A DNA stretch of 64,000 nt from Larus michahellis. Taxonomy: Eukaryota > Chordata > Aves > Charadriiformes > Laridae. Positions 13,601 through 25,600 of this stretch are shown piece after piece. The notes beneath the pieces were generated by a model. The model was given only the letters and a program-made list of their open reading frames with translations. It did no database searches and was not told where the DNA came from. The first letter of the stretch is position 1; every line of letters begins with the position of its first letter. The stretch is taken from assembly GCF_964199755.1 (NCBI RefSeq), contig NC_133900.1:76306727-76370726 (forward strand), written 5' to 3'. Made by a program: the position numbers and the translations under genes.

Positions 13601-16600
13601 ACAAATAAAGACAATATTCCAAACCAGACATTTCGTATTACTATTACCTCAACTTATTACACCCCTCCTAACTCTAAGCATATGATTTGCTCCTTCTGTC
13701 CGGAGCAAAGGTGGCACAAAGGAGCAGAGCTTCAAGCCAACCTGCCTTTTGTTACGGCTGAGTTAGTTTTCTCACTTGATCAACAGGAATGTGAGCATCA
13801 GTCTGGAGCACTGGTGAATCATTCCCTGTGACAGTTACAAATGTCTCCCCTCCCCAGGAATTTTTTCCCCCCAAAATGATCTATTTTGATTATGGTGCTC
13901 TTTCAGTACCCCGAATAGTTTGATATTTAGAAAAAGTCATAGCAAACTTATTGCTCATTGCTGCCTCATGCTCATAAAGAAGTGATGCCAGAGCCCCCCA
14001 AAGGAGATACTAACCTTCCTCCTGAGCCGTACAGCGTTTGTTAGCTCCCCGTTGTGCGCCACAGCGATCTTCCCATGAAGAGTCTCTACGACAAAGGGCT
14101 GGCAGTTCTGCAGCTCAGAAATTCCCGAGGTGGAGTACCTCGTGTGCCCAATACCCAGGTTTGAAACGTACAGCTTCTTCAGGCTGTCTGCGTTGAAGAC
14201 ATGATTTATAAGACCCATTCCCTTTGGGAGAAAAAGAAAAAAAAGTTCTGTTTGGTTTTGTTTTCCTGGCAACTTCCTCATTTCTCCTGTGGTTTTGGTA
14301 CAGCACTAATGCAAGCAACTTTAAGAGAAAGGCAAATAACCTGAAAGACACAGGAAAGAAAGAAGCGGAGCAGGTGTCACAGCGATGTATCAGATTACAG
14401 TACTCCTGTTTTTAAATAAAGCAATATACATTTTTGTGCTGAGGAAGTTCATGGAATAACCTATTCCCTGACTATAAATACATCTTCTGAAAAACACTAC
14501 CAAACTGTTGTGGTGTTTAAAAACACTAGAAAAAAAAGACTGCCAGAAGACGGGCAAAGAAGAAAAAAGTTGTAAGAAGAAAATTCTATGTAAAGAATAC
14601 CTTTTACAAGTTAGTGGTATATTGGATTTACTTTTATACTGGGTCCGTGATAAAGTTTATGAGATTCTACTGTCATTCTTGCCAATGTCAGAAGCAAAGC
14701 TTATTTTCAGAGGTTTTACTGTTTACTTAAACCAAACTTTTCATATAGTCAAGTTGCCTTCTGTCTAAAGCAGAAATGCCTCAAAACGTTTTAGTCAGCT
14801 GTCAGGAGCTTCTTTTGGTAACAAGCACTGTGTGGAGACAATTTAGCAGTAAGAATAGTCTGAAAAAACCGCAGAGAGCAGAAGTTAAGACTGGATTCCA
14901 GGCCCTCCTACAAACTCCAGCTTCTGCTGCTGCCTGTGGAAAATATTTACATCCTTCTAAGCTCAGTTTCTCTATCCCGTGTGGTACTTGTGATATACAC
15001 GATGGCACACATGATAACATGCCTCCAGGACCTCCATAGACGGGAGAGGCCTGAAGTTGTGAATGGTTCATAACCTGTGCTGTAGGTACAACAACAAGAG
15101 AGTGGGACAGGAATTGGTTGAACTATTTTCAGAGCTCGACCAAGAGAGCTTAAAGAAAGCTCAGCTTTAGGGTATTTTCTGCTGTGACTGCTATAGAGTC
15201 AGAATACCAAGAGGCTGTGGTTGCACATGTGATTTCAGGATACTCACTATCACGTTAAAAAGTTCCTGCCTCAAACTGTCGAACTGGTATAAATTTGCTT
15301 TATTGTCTCTCAGGTGACATAAAGGTGGTCTAGAGTCTATGTCACGTGCTCATCTATGGACAGAAATGCAAGCGTGCGCTCTTATTTCACTTGGGTGAGC
15401 TTTACCCTAACAGGAGATCTGGCAGTTCACAGGTCCGGTGTTAATGGCTGTGGCCGCATTAAGCGTTGCAGTAGCTTAAACAAGCAATGTTGTTTCAAAA
15501 CAGATTTGGTTACACAAATACATAATCTTTTCATTGCCGTTTGAAATCTTCCTCTGATTGAGACTGCACTGGTGTGGGATGGCGAATGTGAATTACACTA
15601 GTATAAAAAGTTCCCAATGAAGACAATCTTATGTTTGTATTATACAGGGCCTGGTACGTGCCAGAACATGATAATGGTCTGATGAATAGCTACTTTAACA
15701 TGTTTTTCTGCATATCCAAGTGTGAAACAATCAGACAAAGTCTTTCTCCTACCGGCATGGCTATGGCTATGCAAGAGATTTAAGTTTTTCCACATCCTGA
15801 GCTAATAAAGTTACGACAGTAATGTTTTGTTATACAAATCTGGCTGAAACGCTCCGATAGACAAATCTGGGCAAGTCTTTCTGGGAGAGTTTAAAACCAA
15901 GGATTAATAGACTTTGTCAAGGGCTATTAATCCGTGACCAAAGGCTGGCAACAACCAGAAGGGAACACATACCCCTGCCATAGTTCGTAATCTAATACGC
16001 GTATTGCCTTCATCTGCTGACAAAGGTGCGTTTGCGCGGAAGCATTGGGTAGTAAATCCATGCAGTGAGAAGCAGGCGCCTTTTCCATCCTGTTCTCTCT
16101 GCTGTGAAGAAGAGTCAACTGGCATTTGGAGGCCAAATGAATACAGTAGCATCTTAGCTGATGACATTTTTATGGACTAGTTTACAAGTCAGAGTCCTAA
16201 ATATATTTTCACCAGTGCAACAGACACACATGTTTGTTACATTAGCACCAATTCCAGGATTAAACAAGTCATATAAATTGTACTCCACAGGCTCTTTATT
16301 ACACTGTGGTTATTACAGATCTTAAAAGTGCTGTAGCTGAGAAACATATTTCAAGGATAAAAGAAAACCACCACATGCTCTGCAACTCTTAAAATATCAA
16401 AGCTGATATGATGAGATAGTCAATTAAATTCTTAGCATGACAGCTGAGTATTGCAGCTCAGTATCATGGAAACACTACAAATTATGATATCACCTGCTGG
16501 AAGTTCATTCTGAGAAGCTCTTTTTACTATGGGATATATCCAGCAGCCCACTTTAAAGGAGGCTGGAATTCCTGTAAACCTTAAGGAAAGCTGAAACCCA

Positions 16601-19600
16601 AGCAGGAGCAGGAATGAAGAACAGATAATACGATGTTAAAGTTGAGAAAAGCTGCGTTTAAAAGTGCGTGTGTGTGTGTGTATCGGGCTGTAAGTAACAG
16701 ATAGGAGGGGGGAAATGCCTGAAGAGGCGACAAACATGATGCTTGAAGAGACAAGATTGTGCGTGAGGCATTAGGCAGTCGTGCATAGATATACAGGCTG
16801 CTGCAGCAAAGCAGTTCTTACTCTTGGTCTCATTTGAACAGCTTAATTAATCTTCCTCAGAGACCTCTGAACATGAAGACAAACTGCTTTCCGATTGCGG
16901 TCAGAGAACACACATCAACAATTGCCCCATGGTTATTTTGCTGATGTAGTTTTATTTCCTGCTCTTCCTGATTCCTTTCCTTCCAGCTCTTCTTTATTTC
17001 TCTGCTTTTCCAGGATGGAATAGGCTCGTGATTTTTTTTTTTTCCTGATCACTGTTCAATTCAGAATGAGCAGAAATATCCACAGAGCATGTAGGTGTTC
17101 TCCTGGCACAATACGTTCAAGGCTATGGCCATTTTATGTCCTGGAATCCCCTGGGATTCTCTCAGCCAGAGAAAGACTTTGAAAAGACGGAACGACCTTC
17201 TCAGGCCTCCATTCAATCTTTTATTCTGTTTATTTTTACCTATGGGTAAAGTAGCCGCCACTTCCTTGAGTCTCACAAAGGCAAGAATTAGTCATCCATT
17301 TGCTTGTGCATAGCTGGTAGTATTTCTTCTCATCTCAAGTTGCATCGGTGCCCCGAGTTAACACCTTAGGTGCGGGGTGACTTTTGGTAAGTAGGTTTTG
17401 TGACATCAATAGCCTGATCTGGATACTTCTGTGTGTCTGCCACTGCGTGCGTGGACGCACCCAGCAGCGTAATGCTGGCATATTTGTTTTAAACATGCAC
17501 TTAAGACAGAAATTGCACAAGTAATTAGATACTATCATTGACAAAACCAAAACAGTCCATCAAAACATGTTACTTTGCCTCTAATTATTCCGTTTCCTAG
17601 CTGAAACAAACTTTCACACATCTCAGTTAGACATCTACAAAACATTCATTTTACCTTGTGCACTTTGAATGCCTGGGATGACTCTCCATCACTTGTCACA
17701 ATTCCGGCACTCTCCTGGCCCCTATGGACAAAAGATAATCAACATCAAACACTGAAATGCTTAGAATGAAATGCTTTAACGTACAATGGATTGGTGGTTT
17801 TTCATCTGTTCTTTGCAACACAAAATTTTAATGTAAGCTTCTTTATTGTTCTATTTTACAGGCTTGTAATCAAAACTGGTTTCTTGCCCATGTTATGGTT
17901 TATTTCAAAACAGTCACATAAGGTTTGTGCCTAAGCCCACTGAATTCAGTGGGAATTTTTCCACTAATAAGCACTGGCTCAGGCTCTTAACTGCAGTCCT
18001 ATTTCAGTGTGGGCATAAAATAACAACAGATGCTTAAGCTGAAAAGCCACTTTGCAGTGATAGTCTAGGCTGCAGTGGTAGGCTCTATAGCACTACGCTA
18101 TTTCTGCTTCGGTTTGGGGAGGGGTGTTAATAAACTGGTGGTTTTCCCTAAGGATCACCTATGCAGAAGCTTTTGCATTCTTGCACTTGAGCAGTCAAGC
18201 TAACATTTACACCTCTAAAGGGTATATGGACCCTCCGATAAAAGTGTTTTGTGGTGTATGAGGGCCCGGACTCCGGCTGTGATAAGTACGAAATCGTTTA
18301 TTACTTCTCAAGCCTCGGCTGTTGTACCCGAGCTCTAAAACTTTCCATGCACCTGCTAGGCAAGTAAACACGTCTTTCAGATCACTAACCCAGTCGCCTT
18401 ATTCCGTTCCCACTAAGATAAGCACGCGAAGCTGTTTTCTGTTCCATGTTTATATCGCGAAGCTGTTTTCTGTTCCATGTTTATATTGGACCAGTTCCTC
18501 TTCATTCCATCCATATCGACATCTGCGTTCCTGTGTGCTCCGCTCACTGTGTCTTTGGCCGTACGCAGGCCTCTGCCCGTAGATCTGTCACATCTCCCCC
18601 TTTTTTGTTTAACACCAGACCATTTATTAACAAGGTCGCCACGACTTATGCTTCTACTCATCGTGACGCTCTTAGCGGGTTATATATCATACCAAACACA
18701 ATTAAAAACAGAATCAAAAGAACCCTGCTAAGGCAATAAATACCCAGATTCCTAAATTTAGCCCAGAAAGCCATTTTTTTTGGATTTACCCACGAGAAGT
18801 CCCTTTGTAATGTTTCAAATGCCTTGTGGTTCATTAAGTCTTGAATCTTTAGTATTTGAGCTATTAGTTGATCATGTAAAGGACGAATATTTTGTTGCAA
18901 TGACATGTCAAAAGCACCTTGGAGATGGTATTTAACCATTTCCCAGCCATGTAGTGACGTATTCCAGGGGAGAGATGTAACACAAAGTCTTCGAGAGTTG
19001 TACTCCCAATCACAATAAAGACGTGTTTTTAACACATTTTACCGATCCCCTATCCATATTACTGATGCTTCTAAGGCTTGTAATTCGGTTAATATTTCTT
19101 CATCTATGCGTTCTTGCGTATCAGTGTCATACCTACGGGAGGGGGAGGCAGTCACAGCACTTCAGGGTGTCCCCTGTATCTTCAAAGTGCGCTCATGTCT
19201 CTCTCCCTCTCTCCAGCCCGAGAGAGCCCCCTTATATCCTGCATTGGATTGAGTGGAAAAGTACAGGCTAGAGTCGCTGCACTCATTACACATATTCTCC
19301 AATTCCTAAAATCCCTTTATTGGTCACTAGCCCCAGTTGCAGGTAAAGCAAAATTTTAAAGAACGTTTGCTTACAGAAAACCAAACCAAACAAACTTCAC
19401 ACATATCTGAATTAATTTACCCTGTTATTGACACAGATCTTCAAGAGAAAAAGCAGAGATGAGGACATTCTTAAACACATTTATTTTAACTCAGGAAGAT
19501 GATGTCCCACCCATAGACACTGACTGGTAGTAAAACCTAAGGGTTGATATACTGCATTCAGCAACTTGAAATTCAAATGTTAATATTACAGACAATTTCC

Positions 19601-22600
19601 ATTTAAACACTGACACTGTCCCTTTAAACATCAACAAAATCAATAAAAGAGAAAGCGGGAAGCAAACATCCTAAAGGAAAGGCCTTTGCAAGTCGTTGGA
19701 TTATGTCTTTCATGTAGCACGAATGAAAGGAAGCTCAGTTTCATCGCCACAAAGCTTATACAATTTCACCAATTTAGTGAGGTTTTTAAGTATGCAAGCT
19801 TTTTATTAAAACATCACTAATGACCAGTGAATATCAGAGTTAAAAATGTGTATATATGACCACTGACTCAAGACCAAATAGCACACAGAGACGCAGATGT
19901 AAAGCAGGACGGTCCCATCCACGTTCCCATCGTACTGCAACTTGTCTGGGGGGGGCTCAGCCCCAACTGTCCCCCCTGCGGGAGGCAGGAGCTGCCACAA
20001 TGCTCAGCAACAAGGGCAGGAAAGAAGGGGTTTGGGGGAGGGGGGGTGTCTTTTGGGGTTTTTTTATTTCATTTTAAAGGGATAAGATGGTGTGGACTCT
20101 CTTTTTTTCCCTCTTTCCTTCCCCCCCCAGTGCTGGAGCCCCTTTTTCCCCAGCAGGGTTAAAGCCCCCCTCTGCCCCCCCCCAGTCCAGCTCCCAGTAT
20201 ATTCCCAGCCTGCTTATTTGGCAGTTTCTCAAGTTACTCCCCTCAGGCAGCTTGAGCCAGTAAAACTAGATCCTTTCATCTCCGCGGAGCTTACTGACAA
20301 CCAGCCGTCTGGTTTCCTAGGAAACAAAATCTTGGCTAGAAATAGTGAATCATTTCCAGGTCACTTTCAACATGGAGAGTGGAGCAGGGAAGCATTGGAC
20401 TGAGGAGGAGGTTAAAGCCTTGTTAAGCGTCTGGTCAGAAAAAAATATCAGAAAGCAACTCCACGGCACCCTGAGGAATAAAGGAATATTTATCTACATT
20501 GCTAAAAGGTTGCAGGAGTTAGGAGTTTGCAGGGATTGGAAACAGTGCCGTGCAAAGTATAAAAATCTGAAGTATGAATACAGAACGGTTAAATATGCCC
20601 ACAACTCTGGGGATGTCACAAAAACCATGAAGTTTTTCCATGATCTGGATGCCATATTGCGCTATGAACCTGTCACACAATTAGCAGCAGAAGAAAACGG
20701 CAGGTGTTCTGCGACTGAGACGCAGCCGAACACAAGCCCCACAACAGAGAGCACGCAAGGTAAAAAAAAACAAAACTGTTTTTGCTTCTATTTTTTTTTT
20801 TTTTCTTCCTCTCTTTGCTTAAAACCCAAAGGGAACAAAAAGCCGAAGGCTGAGTTTGCCGGAGCCGGAGCGGAGGTTGCGCAGCCCCAGCAGCGCTGTT
20901 AGAACTGACTTGATGCGCTCCTCGCGCAGGGGAATAAAATGTTAGCACCCACCAGTGTCGAAGTCTGTAAATACAGCGTAATTCTAGCAAAATTGTGCTA
21001 ACTGCTTCTATCGCAGCCTCGGTGAGTACTCGCTGGGTTCAAGGCTCCTGCGCTGGGTTGAAACAGAAATTAAGAATGTCTTTCCCTTTGACATTCGTAC
21101 TTTGGAAGCAGGTTTGGTAGCGCTCCAATTGAGATATAAACTTAGATAAAAGTAAAGGTTGAAACGGTCAGGTTTGCTTTTTTTTTTAATCAGTGTTTGT
21201 GATACAAATGAAATTTAGGATTTTTATTCTTATTTCTCGGTAACTGAAAATTTAGCTATGATGACTAACGGTAAATTAAATTATTTTGTAAGCAATTCAA
21301 CTTAAATATTTGAGAAACAGAGGGATGTTTAATAACTTTCCATTAAAAATTGTTATGTAGTGAGGAAAGCAGAAATCATCATGTTTATCTGACTATTTTG
21401 AGGCAAACCAAATTATTAGAACTGCTTTTATTCTGAAGGGGTTTTTACCAAATTATTTGCATCTCTTGTTTTATTCAGCTCTCTCTACATATGCATTTAA
21501 GCTGTGCTTAACATTTCATTAGGGTCAATCTGCTATTTGACATCACTCAAATCTCCTTGTCACATCCTAAATGTCACTGAAGCATAAGCCCCAATAATAG
21601 TTATAAGTACCAAAATAAGATGTCTAAAAAGAGAAATGCAGAGCTTAGCCGTTTGTTCCCACAGCATGGGGCAATTTACATTAATTAAGACTGTGAATCT
21701 TTTTAAAGAAAACAAAAAACTCAACCTTAGTATCAGGGGAGATTGCCAAAGGCACAGAAAGGAGCTGGACATCCAGTTTGCCCTTGTACCCTTCCATGTC
21801 TCCCTCTACAATGCTGTTTTACAGGTCTGAGGAAAAGAAATTGGCATTTTTCTTGTACTGTTTAGCTTAACGAAAAGCTTGACCTTAATTTGTCATCACT
21901 AGCAGAAAGCCTCTAATCTGTCAAAGTCACTTTAAATTAAAAAGGCAATTTTATAATACTGTAACGTGCTCTCTGCACTGTGTATTGCAATCCATTTTTA
22001 TTTTTAAACTTGCAGAACTGTGGCTAATACAAGCTGTGACATTTCTGAGGACTACATGAAACTGAGGATCTGCCCTCTGTATTTTGATTTAGTTTGCACC
22101 AACTATGAATCCTAATTCTCATCTACCTTAGCCCTCTAGCAAGTTTAAATCAGAAAAGGTTAATTTCAGTTGCGAATCCCAAACTAGAATATATTAAAAA
22201 AAATTACCCCTGGGTGAGACACACCTCATTTTGAAGCATTAGGACAGTCTGGTTTTAAAGATGATATGCATATATATATCTCTTAAATGCACAAGCATTT
22301 CTGTTCCTCCCTTAGAGGAAAAAAAACAAGTTTTATGGATAAACAAAAGTTAAGTGCATCTAACTGTAATAATGCAACACTAATGGTAAGAATTTAAATG
22401 CAAAGATTTCCACAGCAACCATAATTCAGCCACAAAGAAAACCCACTAGGATGAAAACGTGTCCTGCAGCTATGCAGAGTGAATACACCCATAACAGGGG
22501 TAGAGAGAACAGCTGGGAGAACATCAACTTCCTTCATTTAGGAATACAAGTCGAGCAAGTCACGCTGTGCCGGAGGCCCAGTCCTTTGCCCACTGCGGTC

Positions 22601-25600
22601 AGAGTTGCCGTGTCTGCCCAGCTCTGTACTTCAGAGGGCACTTGTAAGGCTAAAATGGCACCTGTGGCTCTGGGGCTGATGCTCACACGTCCCGTGGTGG
22701 GGGCAGACCTGATGGTGTGGCTCCCACCACAGGAAACCAAAAACCCGCATTTTGGCAGAGCGGGAGGAACCAAGGATGTCTAGGCTTGTGACTTGAGTAG
22801 GAAGTCAAAATGCTAACAAACTCAAACCTCTGCCAAATAATATTGTCCACCGTGTGTGGTGTATGAGGGCCTGGACTCTGGCCCGAAATCAATTATTGCT
22901 TCTCAGGCTGTGGGTGTTGTACCCGAGCTCTAAAACTTTCCATGCACCTGCTAGGCAAGTAAACACATCTTTCAGATCACTAACCCAGTCGCCTTATTCA
23001 GTTCCCACTAAGATAAGCACGCGAAGCTGTTTTCTGTTCCATGTTTATATTGGACTGGTTCCTCTTCACTCCATCCGTATCGACATCTGCGTTCCTGTTG
23101 CTGCGTGCTCCGCTCACTGTGTCTTTGGCCGTACGCAGGCCTCTGCTCGTAGGTCTGCCACAACCGTGTACGTCTTTATTTTAAGAACCTAGTAGCTATA
23201 CTAATTTGTTTTTTTTAAAAAGCATGACAGGGCATGCTCCCAAAGAAATTACTGTGTTTTTTACCATTATGCTTAGCCTCAGTCTAAATATTCATATCCA
23301 TCCTTAACGTAAGCTACAAAGCACATCTCTGTGTGTGGTTTGGTTGATTATCTCAACTACTGTAAGAGTGCTGGGGAGGGGGAGAAAGGGGAAGGAAGGA
23401 AAAAAAAGACTACTTTTATGGAACTGAATGGTATTTCTGTAGTGTTTCCCTGAGTTTTTTCTTCATACCTTGCAAAATCAGTTTTCTTCTGAAAGTGTAA
23501 TTGAAGGAATTAATACTGAAAATCCCAATCAAATCTAAGTGAGAGGGATCTTGGGACAAACTTGGTAGCAACACACACACAATTCCCAGCTCCTTCATGG
23601 AAAGACACTTTTTGCATAACCACACAAAGCAGTGCAAGTCAGAGATGTTCCTGTTGTCCTCCCAAAATACACGTTTTGAGAGGCAAACACAGAGTTGTAG
23701 CTTAAATAATAATTAAAAAAGATACAACTCAACATGTTCACTTCTCTTAAATTTTAGTTTATTATCCCAGTAACCAACAACCGAGAAAATCCATGTGGAG
23801 TGATGATGGTGCACTATGAAAAATGGTATCATTCGTGAGAGTTCAAATGAATGACCTTCCCATTTTGTTAACCAGTTTTGATTGTTTCAAGTCAAAGCAA
23901 GTATTAATAAATTGAGTACATGGTTTACAAAGGTAAAGTTCACCTAGTAATTCATGTTAAGTTACTCTCTTTATGTTTAAATATTAACACACTGTCACTT
24001 TCCTTGCCGTTCACTTTACCACAGCAAATGCAGAAAAAATATCAAGCCTGAGCAGAAACGCATCAGCAATGACAATATTACCATAGGTACAAAACTCAGA
24101 CAGCTACTAGAAATGCAAAAAAATCCTTCAGAAATGTTGACTTGAAAATGCCACTCATACATAGTTTTTCACATCTGGACTTTAACATTAACCATGTCAT
24201 TGACAAGTATTTTATATACATATTTTTTAATAAGGGTGTAGTAGTCTTATTGAGTAGCTTTTTTGCTCCTCATATGCTTTTATTGACTCACCAAATATTC
24301 TAACATCTTTTTGTGTTAACTGTTCTTATTTACTTAAAATATTTTTTTCTTTCTAATATTACAATGTAATTAAACTTGCTTATCCTAGTACCCCTGGCAC
24401 ACACAGCAGCCTTCCGAGAGAGATGTTCTTTCCTCTCTCCATAGTTTGCTCTGCAGCTGGTAAGCAGCTGGAACACCTGTCCTGGGGTGGGAGATGGAGG
24501 CAGGGGCACATCTTCCTTCTCTCCTTCCCTCCCATAGCCTGGCCCCAGTGGGCAGCAGCAGCTCCAGGCAGGGAAGCGAGGAGGACAGCTGGGACCAGTC
24601 GGAGATCAGGCATCTATGAGTCATTCTGAGCCTTGCTGAAAGCCAGGAGGATTTAGGATAATGTTTTCAAAGGTGGTTTTTAGTTTCACCTACGTCAGGG
24701 ATACCAGGTTGCATCCTAACCGCACCTCGTTACTGTTCCTCATGACGAACTCCTGCAGTACCTGTGAACAGGTAGCTTTGATCTGTGTGACCTGCCTGGC
24801 TGGAGCTGGCAGTAGGTCAACTCCCCACACTCTGAATCAACATTTCAAACCTCCTGTCAACATGGTACATTGAATACAGCATATTAGAATCATCAAATCA
24901 TTGACTAGTTTGGGTTGGAAGGGACCTTTAAAGGTCATCTAGTCCCAGCCCCCTGCAATAAACAGACGCATCTTCAACTAGATGAGGTTGCTCAGAGTCC
25001 CGTCCAACCTGACCTGGAATGTTTCCAGGGATGGGGCATCTACCACCTCTCTGGGCAACCTGGGCCAGTGTTTCACCACACTCATAGGGAAAAATTGATT
25101 CCTTAAAACTAGTTTAAATCTTCCCTCTTTTAGTTTAAAATCATTACCCCTTGTCCTGTTGCAAAAGGCCCTGCTAAAAACTCTGTCCCCATCATTCCCC
25201 ATCCCTTTAGGTACTGGAAGGCCACTATAAGGTCTCCCTGGAGCCATCTCTTCTCCAGGCTGAACAACCCCAACTCTCTCAGCCTGTCCTCATAGCAGAG
25301 GTGCTCCGTGCCTCTCTAAATTTTTGTGGCCCTCCGCTGGACCCGCTCCAACAGGTCTTTCCTGTGCTGAGGGCTCCAGAGCTGGATGCAGCACTCCAGG
25401 TGGGGTCTCACCAGAGAGGAGCAGAACCACCTCCCTCGACCTACTGCCCACGCTGCTTTTGATGCAGCCTGGGATGCAGTTGCCTTTCTGGGCTGCGAGC
25501 GCACATTGCCAGCTCATGTCCAGCTTTTCACCCCCCAGTACCCCCAAGTTCTTCTTGGCAGGGCTGCTCTCAATCCCCCAGCCTGTACTGATACCAGGGA

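Noticed and set aside
20345..20371. Earlier start for the nested gene at 20345
   Set aside because: The codon there is GTG, not ATG; the first ATG is 20372 after an in-frame TAG at 20318. A spliced upstream coding exon remains possible but unsupported.
18250..23162. The two LTRs as the 5' and 3' LTRs of one provirus
   Set aside because: The right LTR has its own perfect 6-bp duplication and the sequence between them is host DNA with a coding exon, so they are separate insertions.
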